Below, in pieces: positions 35,101 through 45,597 of a stretch of DNA of 64,000 bases (position 1 is its first letter; every line of letters starts with the position of its first letter). This stretch comes from Patiria pectinifera (Eukaryota > Echinodermata > Asteroidea > Valvatida > Asterinidae), in assembly GCA_029964075.1 (NCBI GenBank), contig CM057130.1, positions 7,192,001 through 7,256,000 on the forward strand, in the 5' to 3' direction. The notes beneath the pieces are model-generated. The model ran no database searches. It saw only the letters and a program-made list of their open reading frames with translations, and had not been told where the DNA came from. Made by a program: the position numbers and the translations under genes.

Positions 35101-38100
35101 ACTCAGATGTAATCGAGTGCAGTAGTTTATTTCCTCATTCCTTCTTTCACCTTGGTATATCCCCATGACTGCTTGAGCACTTTTATTCACCAGGTATCAA
35201 CTTTGAATGAGAGCTGATGAAGACGAAAATACAAGGCTACTTAAAAGTGGGAGGAAAACCCACAAAACTAAAGAACAAAAAAAATAATAATCGGGTTCAG
35301 ACTTAACAACCTAATCTACAGTTTCCACATCACCAGCATGATTTTATTCAGCCTTTTATCTACATGACATTTTGAAAATGTTGCACAGAATATTCTTCTG
35401 GGGTTTTCCTCCCACCACTAAAACTGTAAGTTCTTCTCATGGTCTTCTCTCTACCGGTTTAATCAGGCTTCTGAGTTACAAGCCTAGTGCACTTTTGAGG
35501 AATCTTGGTTTCATTACCAGAAATAAATAAAGAAATAAACATTAAAAAATCCTCCCACCTCCCATTTTTTTCTTTTGTTTTTCCCAAACTATTGCCCAGC
35601 CAATGATGATATGTGAAATGCCACTACGTTGTAGTGCGGAATGACTGCCTTTTACTTCTAGCAAGAATGAGCGGTTACCTGTGTACTGTTCCAATGCCTC
35701 ATGTGCAGCATTGTGCAGCTTAATCGTCCATGTTGCTACTCCAAGGACCACTAGTACCGGCTTCAGGGATGAAGACTTAAAAGACAAAGGTCAAAAGGTC
35801 AAGGTCATATTAACAAAATGAGAGGTAAAACAAAATATTCAAGTTTACATCTCCCACATCGGATATCCCAGAATTCCACTGTAAAAAAAACAACAAAAAA
35901 TTGACCACAATTGCCATAGAATGCAGATGTTTACTTGAAAAAAAGCCTTTTATTTTGAAAGAAAGCATCCATATAAACATGAAATGGCATTGCAAAATCA
36001 ATGTTGTCAGTTCTTTTTGAAAACTACATTTTTTTTTAAAAACATTGTTTGTCAAAGTTTAACTGTAAAGAACTTAAACACTTGCACGCTTATAGGGAAT
36101 ATACAACATTTGCAAACATCAAAAAACAAAACTACTAAATTATTATGAAATACCTTACTGGACTGTTAGTGAATGACAGTCTAAAGCATCCTGTAAAATC
36201 ATGGCACCTGGTGTGCTGTCATTTTCAAGAAAAGTGGTATTTTTGTATCAATTTCCAATGCTGGTTGGATTTTTCTCAAACACTGCCCGCAATTTACCGT
36301 AGTTAGTTAGTCCGCATTTTGTTTGCAATCGATTACACATCTTTGAATAGGTACAAGCCAGCTACACTGGTTCCCTGACCTTACAATTCCCTGACGTCTA
36401 TAAATTGCTGTGTTTCATCTGAAGATGGGTCAGGGAACCAGACTACAGGAATATGATTGTTTCCAGCATCTACGAACACAAATCCTCAAACAAGTCAGTG
36501 TAGCAATGTTTGCTATAAAATACTAACCCCCCAAATCCATCCATTTCTGAAAATTACAGCAAAAGCAAATGTTGTATATTCCCTTTAAAGATATCAGACA
36601 CCATTTGCAAAAGTTCAAAAATGTAACTGTCACAATTTCATGAAATATCCTAATTGTTTGTAATAACTACAATTTCTTGCGCTTTCAATCAAAATCTATG
36701 CTTTGCACAGAAAAAAATGAAGATGCAATTTTTTTTACAGTTTTCTCAAAAAGTATATCTACTGAGCTAAATTTTGACAGGTTAGTTTTTTTAATAACAT
36801 ACTTCAGATTAATTTTTTTGTTCCTCCTTGAATCAGAGGGGAAAATAATGTGGGGTGTGTGAAACTGTGTCCATTACCTTTCAGCACAATGTACTACACA
36901 GTTTTATTCAATCAAATTATAAAGGAACAATCTATGCAAACAGAAACCTATAAATATCCGTTCACATGTTGTAACTACCCATCTGGGTGAGTTTGTGGAT
37001 ATTAAGCTTGGCCAGATGTTGTGAAACTCTAACAGACCAAATCAATGGAATTAATTTGGGAGTGCCGCTCTGCGCACAACTGCACAATTTGATTGAAAAG
37101 TCATTGATTGCGGTTCTCTGTTGTTATATCAGGTTCCAAATGGTAATCCAACCCCGGCAAGCAACAAGTACATCGTGCTTAAAAATTATGAAAACAAAAA
37201 CCCCAACATTAAATCCTGAATTATGTCAAACTTACAAGTACTTTAGCTGCATATTCCTTATTGAGAGAGTTGTTTACTTCCGGCTGCCAGAGGAACTCCT
37301 GAAACGAAAAGGGGAGGAGATGAAATTGGACAAACTTCTAGCAATTATATTTGTTCATGATCAGGGCCCAATTTCATAGCACTGCTTAACAGTAAGCAGA
37401 AAAGTTGTGCTTACTATAGCAGAAAATCATGCTGCTGCTTAAGCACTATTTCATGCTAACAGATGCGCGCGCGTGGAGATTTCTATTGTTACGTCACTGA
37501 TTTAAGCAAAGTTTAACAGTCCCTATGAAATAGATGGAGGCTTGGTAAGCACAAAGTTGGCTGTTCAGCAGCGCTATGAAATTGGGCCCAGTTCAAGCGG
37601 GCACAAGTTACATCAGGAATAAGCCGCTATCTAACGAACAGTCTTCGCCCAAACTTGCTTCAAGATACCACATTGGTATTCCAAGATTTGACAAGATTCG
37701 CTTCGGTGAAAATGCCACGTGCATGCAAAATCATATACTGTAGGATACCAAAACAACTGAAGAAAAATTCATTTTTCACAGGAAAAAACCCAAAATTCTC
37801 AAATTATGATTACACCCATGTTTTATCAAGTTTTAGCTGAATGAAAGTTTATACCGTACATTGTAACTTCTCTCAAACGCATGTTTTACAAAGATTATTA
37901 CTTTATAAGTTTATCATTTACAGACTAAAACTCCAATCTTGTTTGCTTGTATAAAAAAAAGGCTTCAATTGCTATTGCCTCCATAGACTCATGTACATCT
38001 ATATTCTGTGTTCATCCCAATGTGTACAATCATCAAATTTTGATATGCACATCACTGGTGGAATAATGAAACAGGCTCATTATTGTCTGCCGGACGTATA

Positions 38101-41100
38101 AGTTTCTATTACCGCAATAACAATTGTAAAACGAGACTGCTTTGTCAGCAACATTATCTTTTAATGGCAGCAATAATATTCATCGATGATTTGGCCAAAC
38201 ATTTCATTTTCACTTCTAGTTATGATAACAACTGCTGTTGTTGCACGCTGGTTTAGGCAATAAAAAAATACGCAACATTTCATTTTCACTTCTAGTTATG
38301 ATAACAACTGCTGTTGTTGCACGCTGGTTTAGGCAATAAAAAAATACGCAACATGAAATTCATCTATGATTCCAACTTCACACCACAAATACAGCTAATA
38401 TCACACGAATGAGAACATTTTTAAAATAAATAGAACTGCTTCAGGACGTGTGTGGGAGGTTTATTATTTGTATGAATTAATAAGGGAATAAATATGTACT
38501 TGTATTGGCTGTTTTTAAACAAGTTCGTTTCAAACCGGCCAGGGGGCCTGGATGCTGAAAATGGCCCAAGCTAAATACCTTTTGGTCAAAAAGTCAAAAC
38601 AAGTCAAAGATTATACATTTCCAACGCGATGTGGCGCAGAACGCAGCAGTGCCAGTAAAAATACATGTAGTGTTCAAAACCAGTCCGTTTTTTTATCAAT
38701 CGTTTAAAACCACCCAGGTGACGGGCTCTTGGCCAATAGGAATGGGCAAACTGTCTTAGGCATTTACATGTATGAATGAAAAATAACTTACTATTGCAGT
38801 CTTTGTTTCTGGAATCATGTGCAGCAGGTTCTCATGCTATGAGAGAGATGAAATAAAACAATTGCAATGGAAAGTATTAACAACCAATATTAATTGAAAT
38901 GTTGGGGAAAATCGAGACCAAAACCTATGGCCTCCGTACATGAATAGTAAATGGCACTTGGTGACCCATTGTGAGAGCTCAATGAGAAGGATACATTGCA
39001 TGCATGTAATGGTTCATCCTGGTATGGTACAAAGGTATGCATAACTATGTTGAATTCATGTTGAGTGCCTATTAAACACACCCTTCTCTCCCATAAATGT
39101 ATTACTATTGAGGGGAACAATGCGTTCATGTTCCCTCCAAACTCTCTTTCACTGTGTTTCTATTGAGAGGCAACTTGCATGTCATGGAGTCCATATGAAT
39201 GGTTTTCATGATATTAAAATATCTGTGAGTGGATCCATGACTAGGCTATTCAAAAAAAAATGTAATTTGCATTGGGGTGATGTAAATTCAATAATGTATT
39301 ATTATTTTTTTTCACAATCGGGAAAACACTGAGTATGCAGTGTTTATAAAAATAATCTGATGAAGGGTAAAACTCAATATTGAATTTACATCACCTCTGA
39401 TGCAAATAAATCTTATGAATAGTTTGGCTGCAGTGCCCCCTGCTATATAAGATTCGAACCAGCACGCCGACCTACCAGCTCGGTTGGTCGAGGGATAAGA
39501 CATCTGCACTAGTGCATGTTGGGCCAAAAAAATAATAATAATTCTGCTTCCGATTACATGGCATTTGAAAAAAGGGTAGGTAGGTAGGGAATTTTTTTTT
39601 TTGCAATTTTTTTGTGTACGATCATATGGAGGCGTCTGCGTATAGTCAAGGGTAAAAGGTAGAAATTGATGGTTTTGGGTGTTTTTTTTCCTCATTTTTC
39701 CAATAAAAATAATTAGGGTAGGGGCTGTCAGAATAGGGTAGGTAGGGAAACCGGAAGCAGAACTATTTTTTTTTTTGGCCTAGTTTGTGAATATTTCTCA
39801 CATCAATCGAGACAACACTAGTTACATGTACATGAGTACTGGTACATGCAGTTATTCATAAAAAGTAATTTGCATCGGGGTGATGAAATTCTATATTTAG
39901 TTTTGCCCTTCACTGACGTATTTTATAAACACTGTATAGTGTTGCTCCGAGAGATTATGAGAAAAAAAATCACTCGGGTGGGACTTGAACCCATGACCTC
40001 CTGCTTACTAATGCAGACATCTTACCACTCGACAACTGAGCCTGCCGGGGTCGGCTGGCTGGTTTGAATCTGACACAGCAGCGGGTAACGAGACCAAGCT
40101 ATTCATAAGATGGAATTTGCGTCAGGGTGATGAAATTCAATATTCATTGGGTTTTGCCCTTCACTAACAGTGGTCAAATGGTAAGACGTCTGCACTAGCA
40201 AGCAGGAGGTTTCGAGTTCAAGTCCCACCAGAGTGCTTTTTTTTCTCAAATCACTCGGAGCAACACTGGGTACAACGTGTTCAGTGTTTACAAAATACGT
40301 CGGTGAAGGACAAAGCCCAATCATGCCAATATTTCTAAAAATTTGTCGGTAAAGCTTGCAAAACCCAATTGTGAAGACAAGGATTGTGTAGTCCAGCTGG
40401 ACCTAAATTTTTCTGAAAGTCTCAGTTTAGGAATTTATTTATACCCAATCAGTTAGTCAGTCACTAGTGGGTCAGTCTTTGACTCTGTCAGTCAAGGGAC
40501 AATGGGCTGGCCCTTTGGGTCCAGCAAAAATTTGTTTTACAAATTAGTGGAAAATGTGCATTGCATAATTCAAAGCAAATTACATAAATTCTGGGGACAT
40601 CAGCAGATGGTTGTGGAGTTTACTCATACACAATCACAACAGATGGCCATGATGAATGAAGAGTTACACTGCCGAGATTAAAATCCTGACAAATCCAAAC
40701 AATCATTCCAAGTGCTATGCAGAATTCAATCTGCTTCATTCATGTTTAATTCATTTGGAGGCACCCGGGCGGATTTAGAAATTTTCCACTTGGGAGGGGG
40801 GTGTGTCATCCTATGGCGTCAGACCGAGAACATGAACAGATTTTTGTTCCCAGACACCCGCTCTCTGCAAACTCGACAAAATGGACTAATTCTGAATAGA
40901 GCATATAACTTGACCTGAAAAACTTATGACATTTGTCAACAATACAGCACATCCTGTGTATAGCGTCCTATTTTTGGCATTAATTTTGTGTCCCTACTGG
41001 GCCAATCAAATCAAGGGCAATAAATGAGTATTTCGACAGAAGGCATTACAATTCACAACATATTATTGGAAATATTACGAATTGAAGGCTATTACAAAAT

Positions 41101-42447
41101 TGAAACTGTTCACCTCAATTTCCGTTCAATTGATCATGCAGACATGTAACAATAATTTCAAACACGGGAGTCTGTGACTAGACTAATCAATTAGTGTTTG
41201 GTACCAGGACGTTCACATAAATTTGGACTGGTGAGACTTACATTGTACACGCTCTATTGAGACCACATGTATGTACCCTAAATCAGCCCAATGTGTCTCA
41301 AATGGAGCTCTCGAAGGAGGTCGCCAAGGGGTATCTACTGTTCATGGCTTCACGCACACAGTCTATGATAACCCCCTTTAGTTTCCTGGTCAAATTGCCA
41401 AATTAACATAAAGTTTATACAAGCACTTGATGATTGATACTGCAGACCGACACCCTAATGCATTTTCATGGATGTGACAACTTGACGATCCTCATGCATC
41501 CATACATGTATACACGTGAACCATCCTCAACGTAACACATAGACCAATGAGGAGTCAGGTTCCACTTTGTATAATGTAATCAATTAACCTATGGCAGGAG
41601 AATCGCGTCAACCCTGCTTGTGAAATATTGTCTAATTACATGAATTACAAATGGACACCGCAAAATTGAAGCAAACATCTGAGGCTAACTTGAATACTGT
41701 ATGCAGTATCGAAACGATTTCTCAAAAGAGTCAACATCGTAAGAGTTGGAGTCTGAGTGCAATAATACTTTGAATATTCATGGGCCAAAGGTACATGTAT
41801 GTACAATAAATATCCTGACAATGAATTGATAAAAAATGCCAGAAATACGACCTATTTCAAGAAAATCAGTGTTCAGTTCCTGTCCGCAATCCGGACCTTG
41901 TTATCATTCACAGACCCAACAAAAAGATGGTGAATTTTTTTTATTTTATTTTTGTTAGAATTCACAACTATCACACTGTAATGTTTGTGTCTTTAGACAT
42001 GATTTGAGAATTTCAAAATAGTGAAATTAAATATTCCAAAGACGCTAAGTAAATGAAAAACAAAAGTATTTCAAACTCACAAATTTTCCTTCCTTTAATT
42101 TCTCTTTTGTTATCCTCTGGGTGAATGTGAAATACAGCTGTCTCATCCGAGAATCGCCGATGAATAATACGCGCTGGCCCTCAAGGCATTTAGATGAATC
42201 TCTACAATAAACAAACAAAAAATTCATGTTGAAAGACACTGTGAACGCTACATGTACAGGGTAATGACAGGAAGATATATGAATATGGCACAACCCATCT
42301 GTTGTGATGTGGCTTATCTACTTATCTGTGATTGATGTCTCAGATCTCGCATTTCAACTGTTTAGGATAAAAGTACAGTTGAGTGCTTACGTTCTTGTAC
42401 CGAATTGAAGTGTACATGTTGGTGCGATGTGCAATGTGTTGCAAGTA
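21869..42447 (-). CDS. CASD1: CASD1-like sialate O-acetyltransferase, about 20 exons, 5' end missing
   Basis: The product is a Golgi enzyme of the CASD1 family, which transfers acetyl from acetyl-CoA to sialic acid. An N-terminal luminal SGNH esterase-like domain is followed by a polytopic Cas1p-type membrane acyltransferase. Exons placed here join in phase with GT-AG borders and encode about 750 residues; human CASD1 has 797. Seen directly: [10 protein letters not shown] with the catalytic Ser, [16 protein letters not shown] with the catalytic Asp and His, [55 protein letters not shown] and [20 protein letters not shown], all in family order. The initiator Met and about the first 50-75 residues are not visible; they probably lie in the N gap or beyond. 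Introns hold many small transposons. The gene is divergent from the SPFH gene at 52.5 kb. Confidence 0.95.
23566..23836. repeat. Head-to-head SINE dimer in a CASD1 intron
   Basis: The minus-strand head (B box at about 23639-23652) is followed at about 23750 by a plus-strand head (gctcggtggtcgagtggtaag). That plus copy is cut short and joined to a tail (catcaccccggcgcaaaatt). The result is an inverted pair of the family seen at 842-1370. Confidence 0.75.
25940..26222 (-). repeat. tRNA-derived SINE of a third family
   Basis: On the minus strand the head at about 26220-26140 has TGGTCTAGTGGTGGAGCA (A box) and GGGTTCAAGCCCC (B box). The body contains cccttgagtaaggcgctttac. It lies in a CASD1 intron. 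Not a tRNA gene: the head is followed by a long retroposon body. Confidence 0.7.
26403..26523. mobile_element. Short hairpin MITE, copy 1
   Basis: The arms ggctgtgttcgaattattgg and ccaataattcgg-type sequence (caataattcggacacggcc) frame a second shared block, acacacgagtctatgg / ccatagactcatgtgt. The family is repeated at 31264-31380. Confidence 0.7.
29082..29189 (+). repeat. Two-copy tandem repeat, about 54-bp unit
   Basis: acaaatcatcatgacaatca...tctacaaaac is followed at once by acaaatcaccatgacaatca...tctacaaaac. It is intronic within CASD1. Confidence 0.8.
29557..30119. mobile_element. hAT-like element, TAGGGATGTCC ends
   Basis: The left end is TAGGGATGTCC and the right end GGACAGCCCTA. 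Flanks gtaaacgt and ataaacat match at six of eight positions, as for an aged 8-bp duplication. Inner attcgaatattcgg and ataatc motifs recur at both ends. The 98-codon frame inside shows no recognisable domain. It is intronic within CASD1. Confidence 0.55.
31264..31380. mobile_element. Short hairpin MITE, copy 2
   Basis: Arms gcctccaaattacttggcta and tagccaagtaaattggacac, with inner cacacgcagctattgaag / cttt-ccatagacacgtgtg. Same family as 26403-26523. It ends about 20 bases from the CASD1 exon border at 31400. Confidence 0.7.
31757..32006 (+). repeat. Minisatellite of 'aatcacaagtc' units within a small CASD1 intron
   Basis: Imperfect units combine tcataagtcaatcacaagtc and aaatcgcaagcta, with higher-order repeats of about 35-45 bases. 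The tract fills most of the 382-base intron between exons 32161-32034 and 31651-31400 and stops 27 bases from the donor side. Confidence 0.9.
32356..32527. mobile_element. Pogo/Tigger-like MITE, copy 1
   Basis: The left end after TA is CAGTGGAATCTCGATAAGTC, and the right end is gacttttcgagatttcacgg. CAGTxGAATCTCG ends with TA flanks are typical of pogo-type Tc1/mariner elements. The right terminus has decayed. Intronic. Confidence 0.65.
32690..42447 (-). CDS. CASD1: CASD1-like, exons of the SGNH (catalytic) half
   Basis: Exons in transcript order: 42447-42391 (tentative; gives C-x13-C spacing before the next exon as in human CASD1), 42201-42081 ([19 protein letters not shown], catalytic Ser in GDS), 38836-38792 ([15 protein letters not shown]), 37298-37236 ([12 protein letters not shown]), 35775-35679 ([11 protein letters not shown]), 35063-34992 (VVWMMQ), 34810-34720 ([19 protein letters not shown]; right-hand border may be off by one base) and 32795-32690 ([10 protein letters not shown], catalytic Asp and His). 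Phases agree at every junction. Exons are 45-121 bases and introns reach 3.2 kb. The tentative first exon has its acceptor (TTTAACAG) directly against the TTAA element at 42455. Confidence 0.88.
33886..34090. repeat. Poly-A, C-tract and low-complexity segment
   Basis: Begins with gccaggcgcggttctacggg and continues through long A runs and a C tract ending near 34071. It resembles the G/C-tract elements at 12507 and 57101 but lacks a clear right end. Confidence 0.45.
34250..34450. mobile_element. hAT-like MITE, short relative of 1456-1838
   Basis: The left end is CAGTGGCGTAAATC and the right end GATATTTGCCCCTA. The 8-bp flanks gatactgt (34242-34249) and gataatgt (34451-34458) differ at one place. 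It has G/C tracts inside and is intronic within CASD1. Confidence 0.75.
35427..35540 (+). repeat. Dispersed repeat, copy 1 (copy 2 at 46297-46412)
   Basis: ttcttctcatggtcttctct ... gcacttttgaggaatcttgg ... tttcattaccagaaat is repeated with changes at 46297-46412. Both end in an A/T-rich tail, as expected of a retroposon 3' end. The family is not identified. Confidence 0.55.
36094..36584. mobile_element. TTAA-flanked MITE, copy B
   Basis: The left end AGGGAATATACAACATTTGC is matched by GCAAATGTTGTATATTCCCT at the right, a perfect 20-base inverted pair. TTAA follows on the right, TTAT precedes on the left. Internal ggttccctgac and gggaaccag blocks match copies A and C. Intronic within CASD1. 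Confidence 0.85.
37364..37590. mobile_element. GGGCCCAATTTCA-type palindromic MITE, copy 1
   Basis: The left end gggcccaatttcatagcact pairs with agcgctatgaaattgggccc at the right, and inner gcttaa/aagca stretches extend the pairing. A larger relative lies at 61728-61970. Intronic within CASD1. Confidence 0.75.
38198..38350 (+). repeat. 76-bp tandem duplication
   Basis: Two copies of aacatttcattttcacttct...caataaaaaaatacgc are essentially identical and adjoining. It is intronic within CASD1. Confidence 0.9.
39236..39530. repeat. Rearranged SINE fragments (first family)
   Basis: Tail blocks in both directions (atttgcattggggtgatgta and gaatttacatcacctctgat) surround a cagtgtttataaaa core. A plus-strand head fragment (gctcggttggtcgagggata) follows at about 39479. 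This is a decayed inverted pair. Confidence 0.6.
39532..39780. mobile_element. GGCCAAAAAAA-ended MITE, copy 1
   Basis: Ends GGCCAAAAAAATAATAATAA and aactatttttttttttggcc enclose gattacatggcatttg, ggaggcgtctgcg and gaatagggtaggtaggg. A full second copy lies at 53994-54252 in the opposite orientation. Confidence 0.8.
39841..40330. repeat. SINE pair (first family), opposite orientations
   Basis: The minus-strand copy has its head at about 39968-40045 (gactcgaac-type B box, here gacttgaaccc) and its tail to the left. From 40165 a plus-strand head (ggtcaaatggtaagacgtct, gagttcaagtccc) and a body to about 40330 follow. A tail fragment lies between them. Confidence 0.7.
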
Positions 42448-42454
42448 CTGTTAA

Positions 42455-42649
42455 AGGGAATATATACAACATTTTCTTTAGCTGCAATTTTTAGACATGG
42501 ATGGATTTGGGGGGTTAGTGTATTATAGCAAATATTGTTACACTGACTGGTTTGAAGTTTTGTGTTCGTAGATGCTGGATAAACAAAAAAAAACATCATG
42601 TTCTTGTAGTCTGGTTCCCTGACGGGGGGCCTGACCCCACTTAAGATGA
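42455..42649. mobile_element. TTAA-flanked MITE, copy C, cut by the assembly gap
   Basis: TTAA (42451-42454) then AGGGAATATATACAACATTT, followed by the family's gctgcaatttttagacatgg, actgactggtttgaagtttt and agtctggttccctgac blocks. It runs into the N gap. Its left end abuts the putative splice acceptor of the tentative first CASD1 exon. Confidence 0.8.
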
Positions 42650-43149
42650 NNNNNNNNNNNNNNNNNNNNNNNNNNNNNNNNNNNNNNNNNNNNNNNNNNN
42701 NNNNNNNNNNNNNNNNNNNNNNNNNNNNNNNNNNNNNNNNNNNNNNNNNNNNNNNNNNNNNNNNNNNNNNNNNNNNNNNNNNNNNNNNNNNNNNNNNNNN
42801 NNNNNNNNNNNNNNNNNNNNNNNNNNNNNNNNNNNNNNNNNNNNNNNNNNNNNNNNNNNNNNNNNNNNNNNNNNNNNNNNNNNNNNNNNNNNNNNNNNNN
42901 NNNNNNNNNNNNNNNNNNNNNNNNNNNNNNNNNNNNNNNNNNNNNNNNNNNNNNNNNNNNNNNNNNNNNNNNNNNNNNNNNNNNNNNNNNNNNNNNNNNN
43001 NNNNNNNNNNNNNNNNNNNNNNNNNNNNNNNNNNNNNNNNNNNNNNNNNNNNNNNNNNNNNNNNNNNNNNNNNNNNNNNNNNNNNNNNNNNNNNNNNNNN
43101 NNNNNNNNNNNNNNNNNNNNNNNNNNNNNNNNNNNNNNNNNNNNNNNNN
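42650..43149. other. Assembly gap (500 N)
   Basis: Exactly 500 N, a conventional placeholder, so the true length is unknown. It separates a broken TTAA element from a broken minisatellite and may hide the 5' exon(s) of the CASD1-like gene. Confidence 0.97.
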
Positions 43150-43366
43150 CGCAACAGCGCCGCGGCAAGCGCAAAAGCGCCACGGCAAAAGAAAAAGCGC
43201 CGCGGCAAAACAAAAAGCGCCGCGGCAAAAGAAAAAGCGCCACGGCAAAAGAAAAAGCGCCGCGGCGAGCGCAAAAGCGCCACGGCGAGCGCAAAAGCGC
43301 CACGGCAAGCGCAAAAGCGCCACGGCAAGCGCAAAAGCGACGCGGCGAAAGCAAAAGCGCCACGGG
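43150..43366. repeat. GC-rich minisatellite, 20-bp unit, left array
   Basis: The unit is GCAAAAGCGCCACGGCAAGC with variants (gaaaaagcgccgcggcaaaa). At least ten units are visible before the gap. All six frames are open here because 20 is not a multiple of three and the unit lacks stops; the Lys/Ala/Arg- or Arg/Leu/Cys-rich peptides are artefacts. Confidence 0.92.
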
Positions 43367-44352
43367 TTTATTGGGAAGGGGCGTAATCATACTTGCCGCT
43401 ACTACATCAAAAAATAAAATGGGAAGGAGAATGGCCGCCATCAGGAATTCTTATTAATCACAGACTTTAATTCTTTGAGAAGTGATTTTATGGCTGAGAA
43501 AATAGCAAGGAAAACCGGTCAGTGAAGCAACGTTCAGGGAATAAATCGTCGATATTAATTTGTTGTAGGATAATTCCAAGATTATTCTAAGAGAGTACTT
43601 ATGCCGTGAATCAGAGTTTATAAAGGAGGGGGAAAGTAGGACTCGCTATCAGCACCATCAGGGCCGTTCCTAATTTCTTTACATTTCGTGGGATGCAAAA
43701 CAATTACGAGGACGGGAGGCTCTGCGAGCTGATGCATTTTTTTGAAGAGTTTTTTTTTTCCTTCCGACTAGCATGCAGAGAAGAGTTCCGTTAATTTGAG
43801 CCTTAGTTCACCTGTGTGTATACCAGTGTAGGCACACAAGACAGTGAGCTGCCCAGAGTGTATGAGTTAAGTTTTTGTTCTTTTTCAGTATATCATACAC
43901 ATCTAGGAAGTCGATTAAGGCTCTCCTGCAGGGCTGCGGAAGGGGGTGGGTAAGGCTTGTCAACACGTAACTTGCCCGCGGGCCCATTAGGTTAGAAATT
44001 CCCAGAGAGCGGGAATTTCAAAACTCTTCCCTGAATGTTGCATGCTTGCACTGACCGGTTTTCCTTGCTATTTTCTCGGCCATAAAATCACTTCTCAAAA
44101 GAATTAAAGTCTGTGATGAAAAGAATTCATGGTGGCGGCCATACTCCTTTCCATTTAATTTTAGATGTAGTGGCGGCATGTATGATTACGCCCCTTCCCA
44201 ATAAACACGACTGAGTCACACATCGAGAAATGGATCGTTCTATTAGACAGTTGCAACGCTTTCGACAGAGGACCTTAGGTCGTGGATTTCATGTAAGGAA
44301 CGTAACACAGGCGAAGACTTTGGATATAGAATAAGAAATAAATATATTAACT

Positions 44353-44595
44353 TTAAAAGGGGGGGGGTAAGGGAGAGACACTAAACAAAGGAGAAGTGTT
44401 ATCGTTCAGATGCACAGTTCTAATCTCTTCTATAAAAAATTGGTGGCTCTGAAAAGAGCCGTTGGCTTTGTTTTGAGTGAATACAGAACTATTTGATGCC
44501 GGCAACAAGCCCTCTTTCTGCCCTGCAGGCTGATTCTGCGATGATGTGGAAGACTGTCCACATGGCAACTCATCATCGCTATCGCTAAGCATCAT
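44353..44595 (-). CDS. Small ORF in the loop of the foldback element, 80 codons
   Basis: The frame has a Ser/Asp-rich start (MMLSDSDDELP) and a polar middle, with a Pro-rich end read through a G tract. The composition is protein-like but no domain is recognisable and no intron borders are evident. It could be a remnant of a transposon-encoded protein or chance. Confidence 0.2.
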   Translation of the reverse strand: MMLSDSDDELPCGQSSTSSQNQPAGQKEGLLPASNSSVFTQNKANGSFQSHQFFIEEIRTVHLNDNTSPLFSVSPLPPPF

Positions 44596-44732
44596 GAGGT
44601 CTTGTTCGGCTTCTTGGTTTCGTGGGCAAATGAGTTCTAGGTTCTAAGTGAATTTCTATCTTTCTTATTCTATATCCAAACTCTGGGCAGCTCAATTGTG
44701 TGCCTACACTGGTATACACACCGGTGAACTCA

Positions 44733-44880
44733 TGGGCGTCGCCAGGATTTTCTGTAGAGGGGGGCAAAACATATTTTCCCAAAAAATTCTTGTATTTCTG
44801 AACAAATTCTCGATTTCTCAGTTTTAGACGGGGGCAGGGACATTTTGCCCCCCCCCCCCTTCATTAAATTTACACCACTA
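44733..44880. repeat. G/C-tract insertion inside the foldback arm
   Basis: From gggcgtcgccaggattttct to a C tract and ttaaatttacaccactatga. It interrupts the right arm relative to the left one and resembles the G/C-tract hAT-like MITEs elsewhere in the window. Confidence 0.5.
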
Positions 44881-45334
44881 TGACTTCGCGCCTCTTTTTC
44901 TTTTCTTTTTTTCTCTTTTTTTCAAAGTAACGGAACTCTTCTCTGCATGCTAGTCGGCAGGAAAAAAAAAAATCTTCAAAAAAATGCATCAGCTCACAGA
45001 GCCTCCCGTCCTCGTAATTGTTTGCATCCCAAGAAATGTAAAGAAATGAGGAACGGCCCTGATGGTGCTGATAGCGAGTCCCACTCCTTTATAAACTCTG
45101 ATTCAAGGCAGCAACTCTCTTGGAATAATCTAGGAATTATCCTACAACAAATTAATATGGACGATTTATTTCCTGAAAGTTGCTTGCACTTGCTATTTTC
45201 TCAGCCATAAAATCACTTCTCAAAGAATTAAAGTCTGTGATTAATAAGAATTCCTGGTGGCGGCCATTCTCCTTCCCATTTTATTTTTTGATGTAGTAGC
45301 GGCAAGTATGATTACGCCCCTTCCCAATAAACCC

Positions 45335-45597
45335 GTGGCGCTTTTGCTTTCGCCGTGTCGCTTTTGCGCTTGCCGTGGCGCTTTTGCGCTTGCCGTGGCC
45401 CTTTTGCGCTTGCCGTGGCGCTTTTGCGCTTGCCGCGGCGCTTTTTCTTTTGCCGTGGCGCTTTTTCTTTTGCCGCGGCGCTTGTTTTTGCCGTGTCGCT
45501 TTTGCGCTTGCCGTGGCGCTGTTGCGCTTGCCGCGGCGCTGTTGCGCTTGCCGCGACGCTTTTGCACTTGCCGTGGCGCTTTTGCTTTTGCCGTGAT
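45335..45597. repeat. GC-rich minisatellite, right array
   Basis: It is the inverted counterpart of 43150-43366: units of CGCTTTTGCGCTTGCCGTGG with variants, and one shortened unit near 45480. It marks the right end of the foldback element. Confidence 0.92.

Noticed and set aside
35195..35430. Inverted-repeat element (gggaggaaaaccc / gggttttcctccc)
   Set aside because: Only about 13 bases pair and no consistent ends could be found.
42387..43441. Long frames of 246-315 codons across the gap
   Set aside because: They consist of unknown bases and a stop-free 20-bp minisatellite; no protein is supported.
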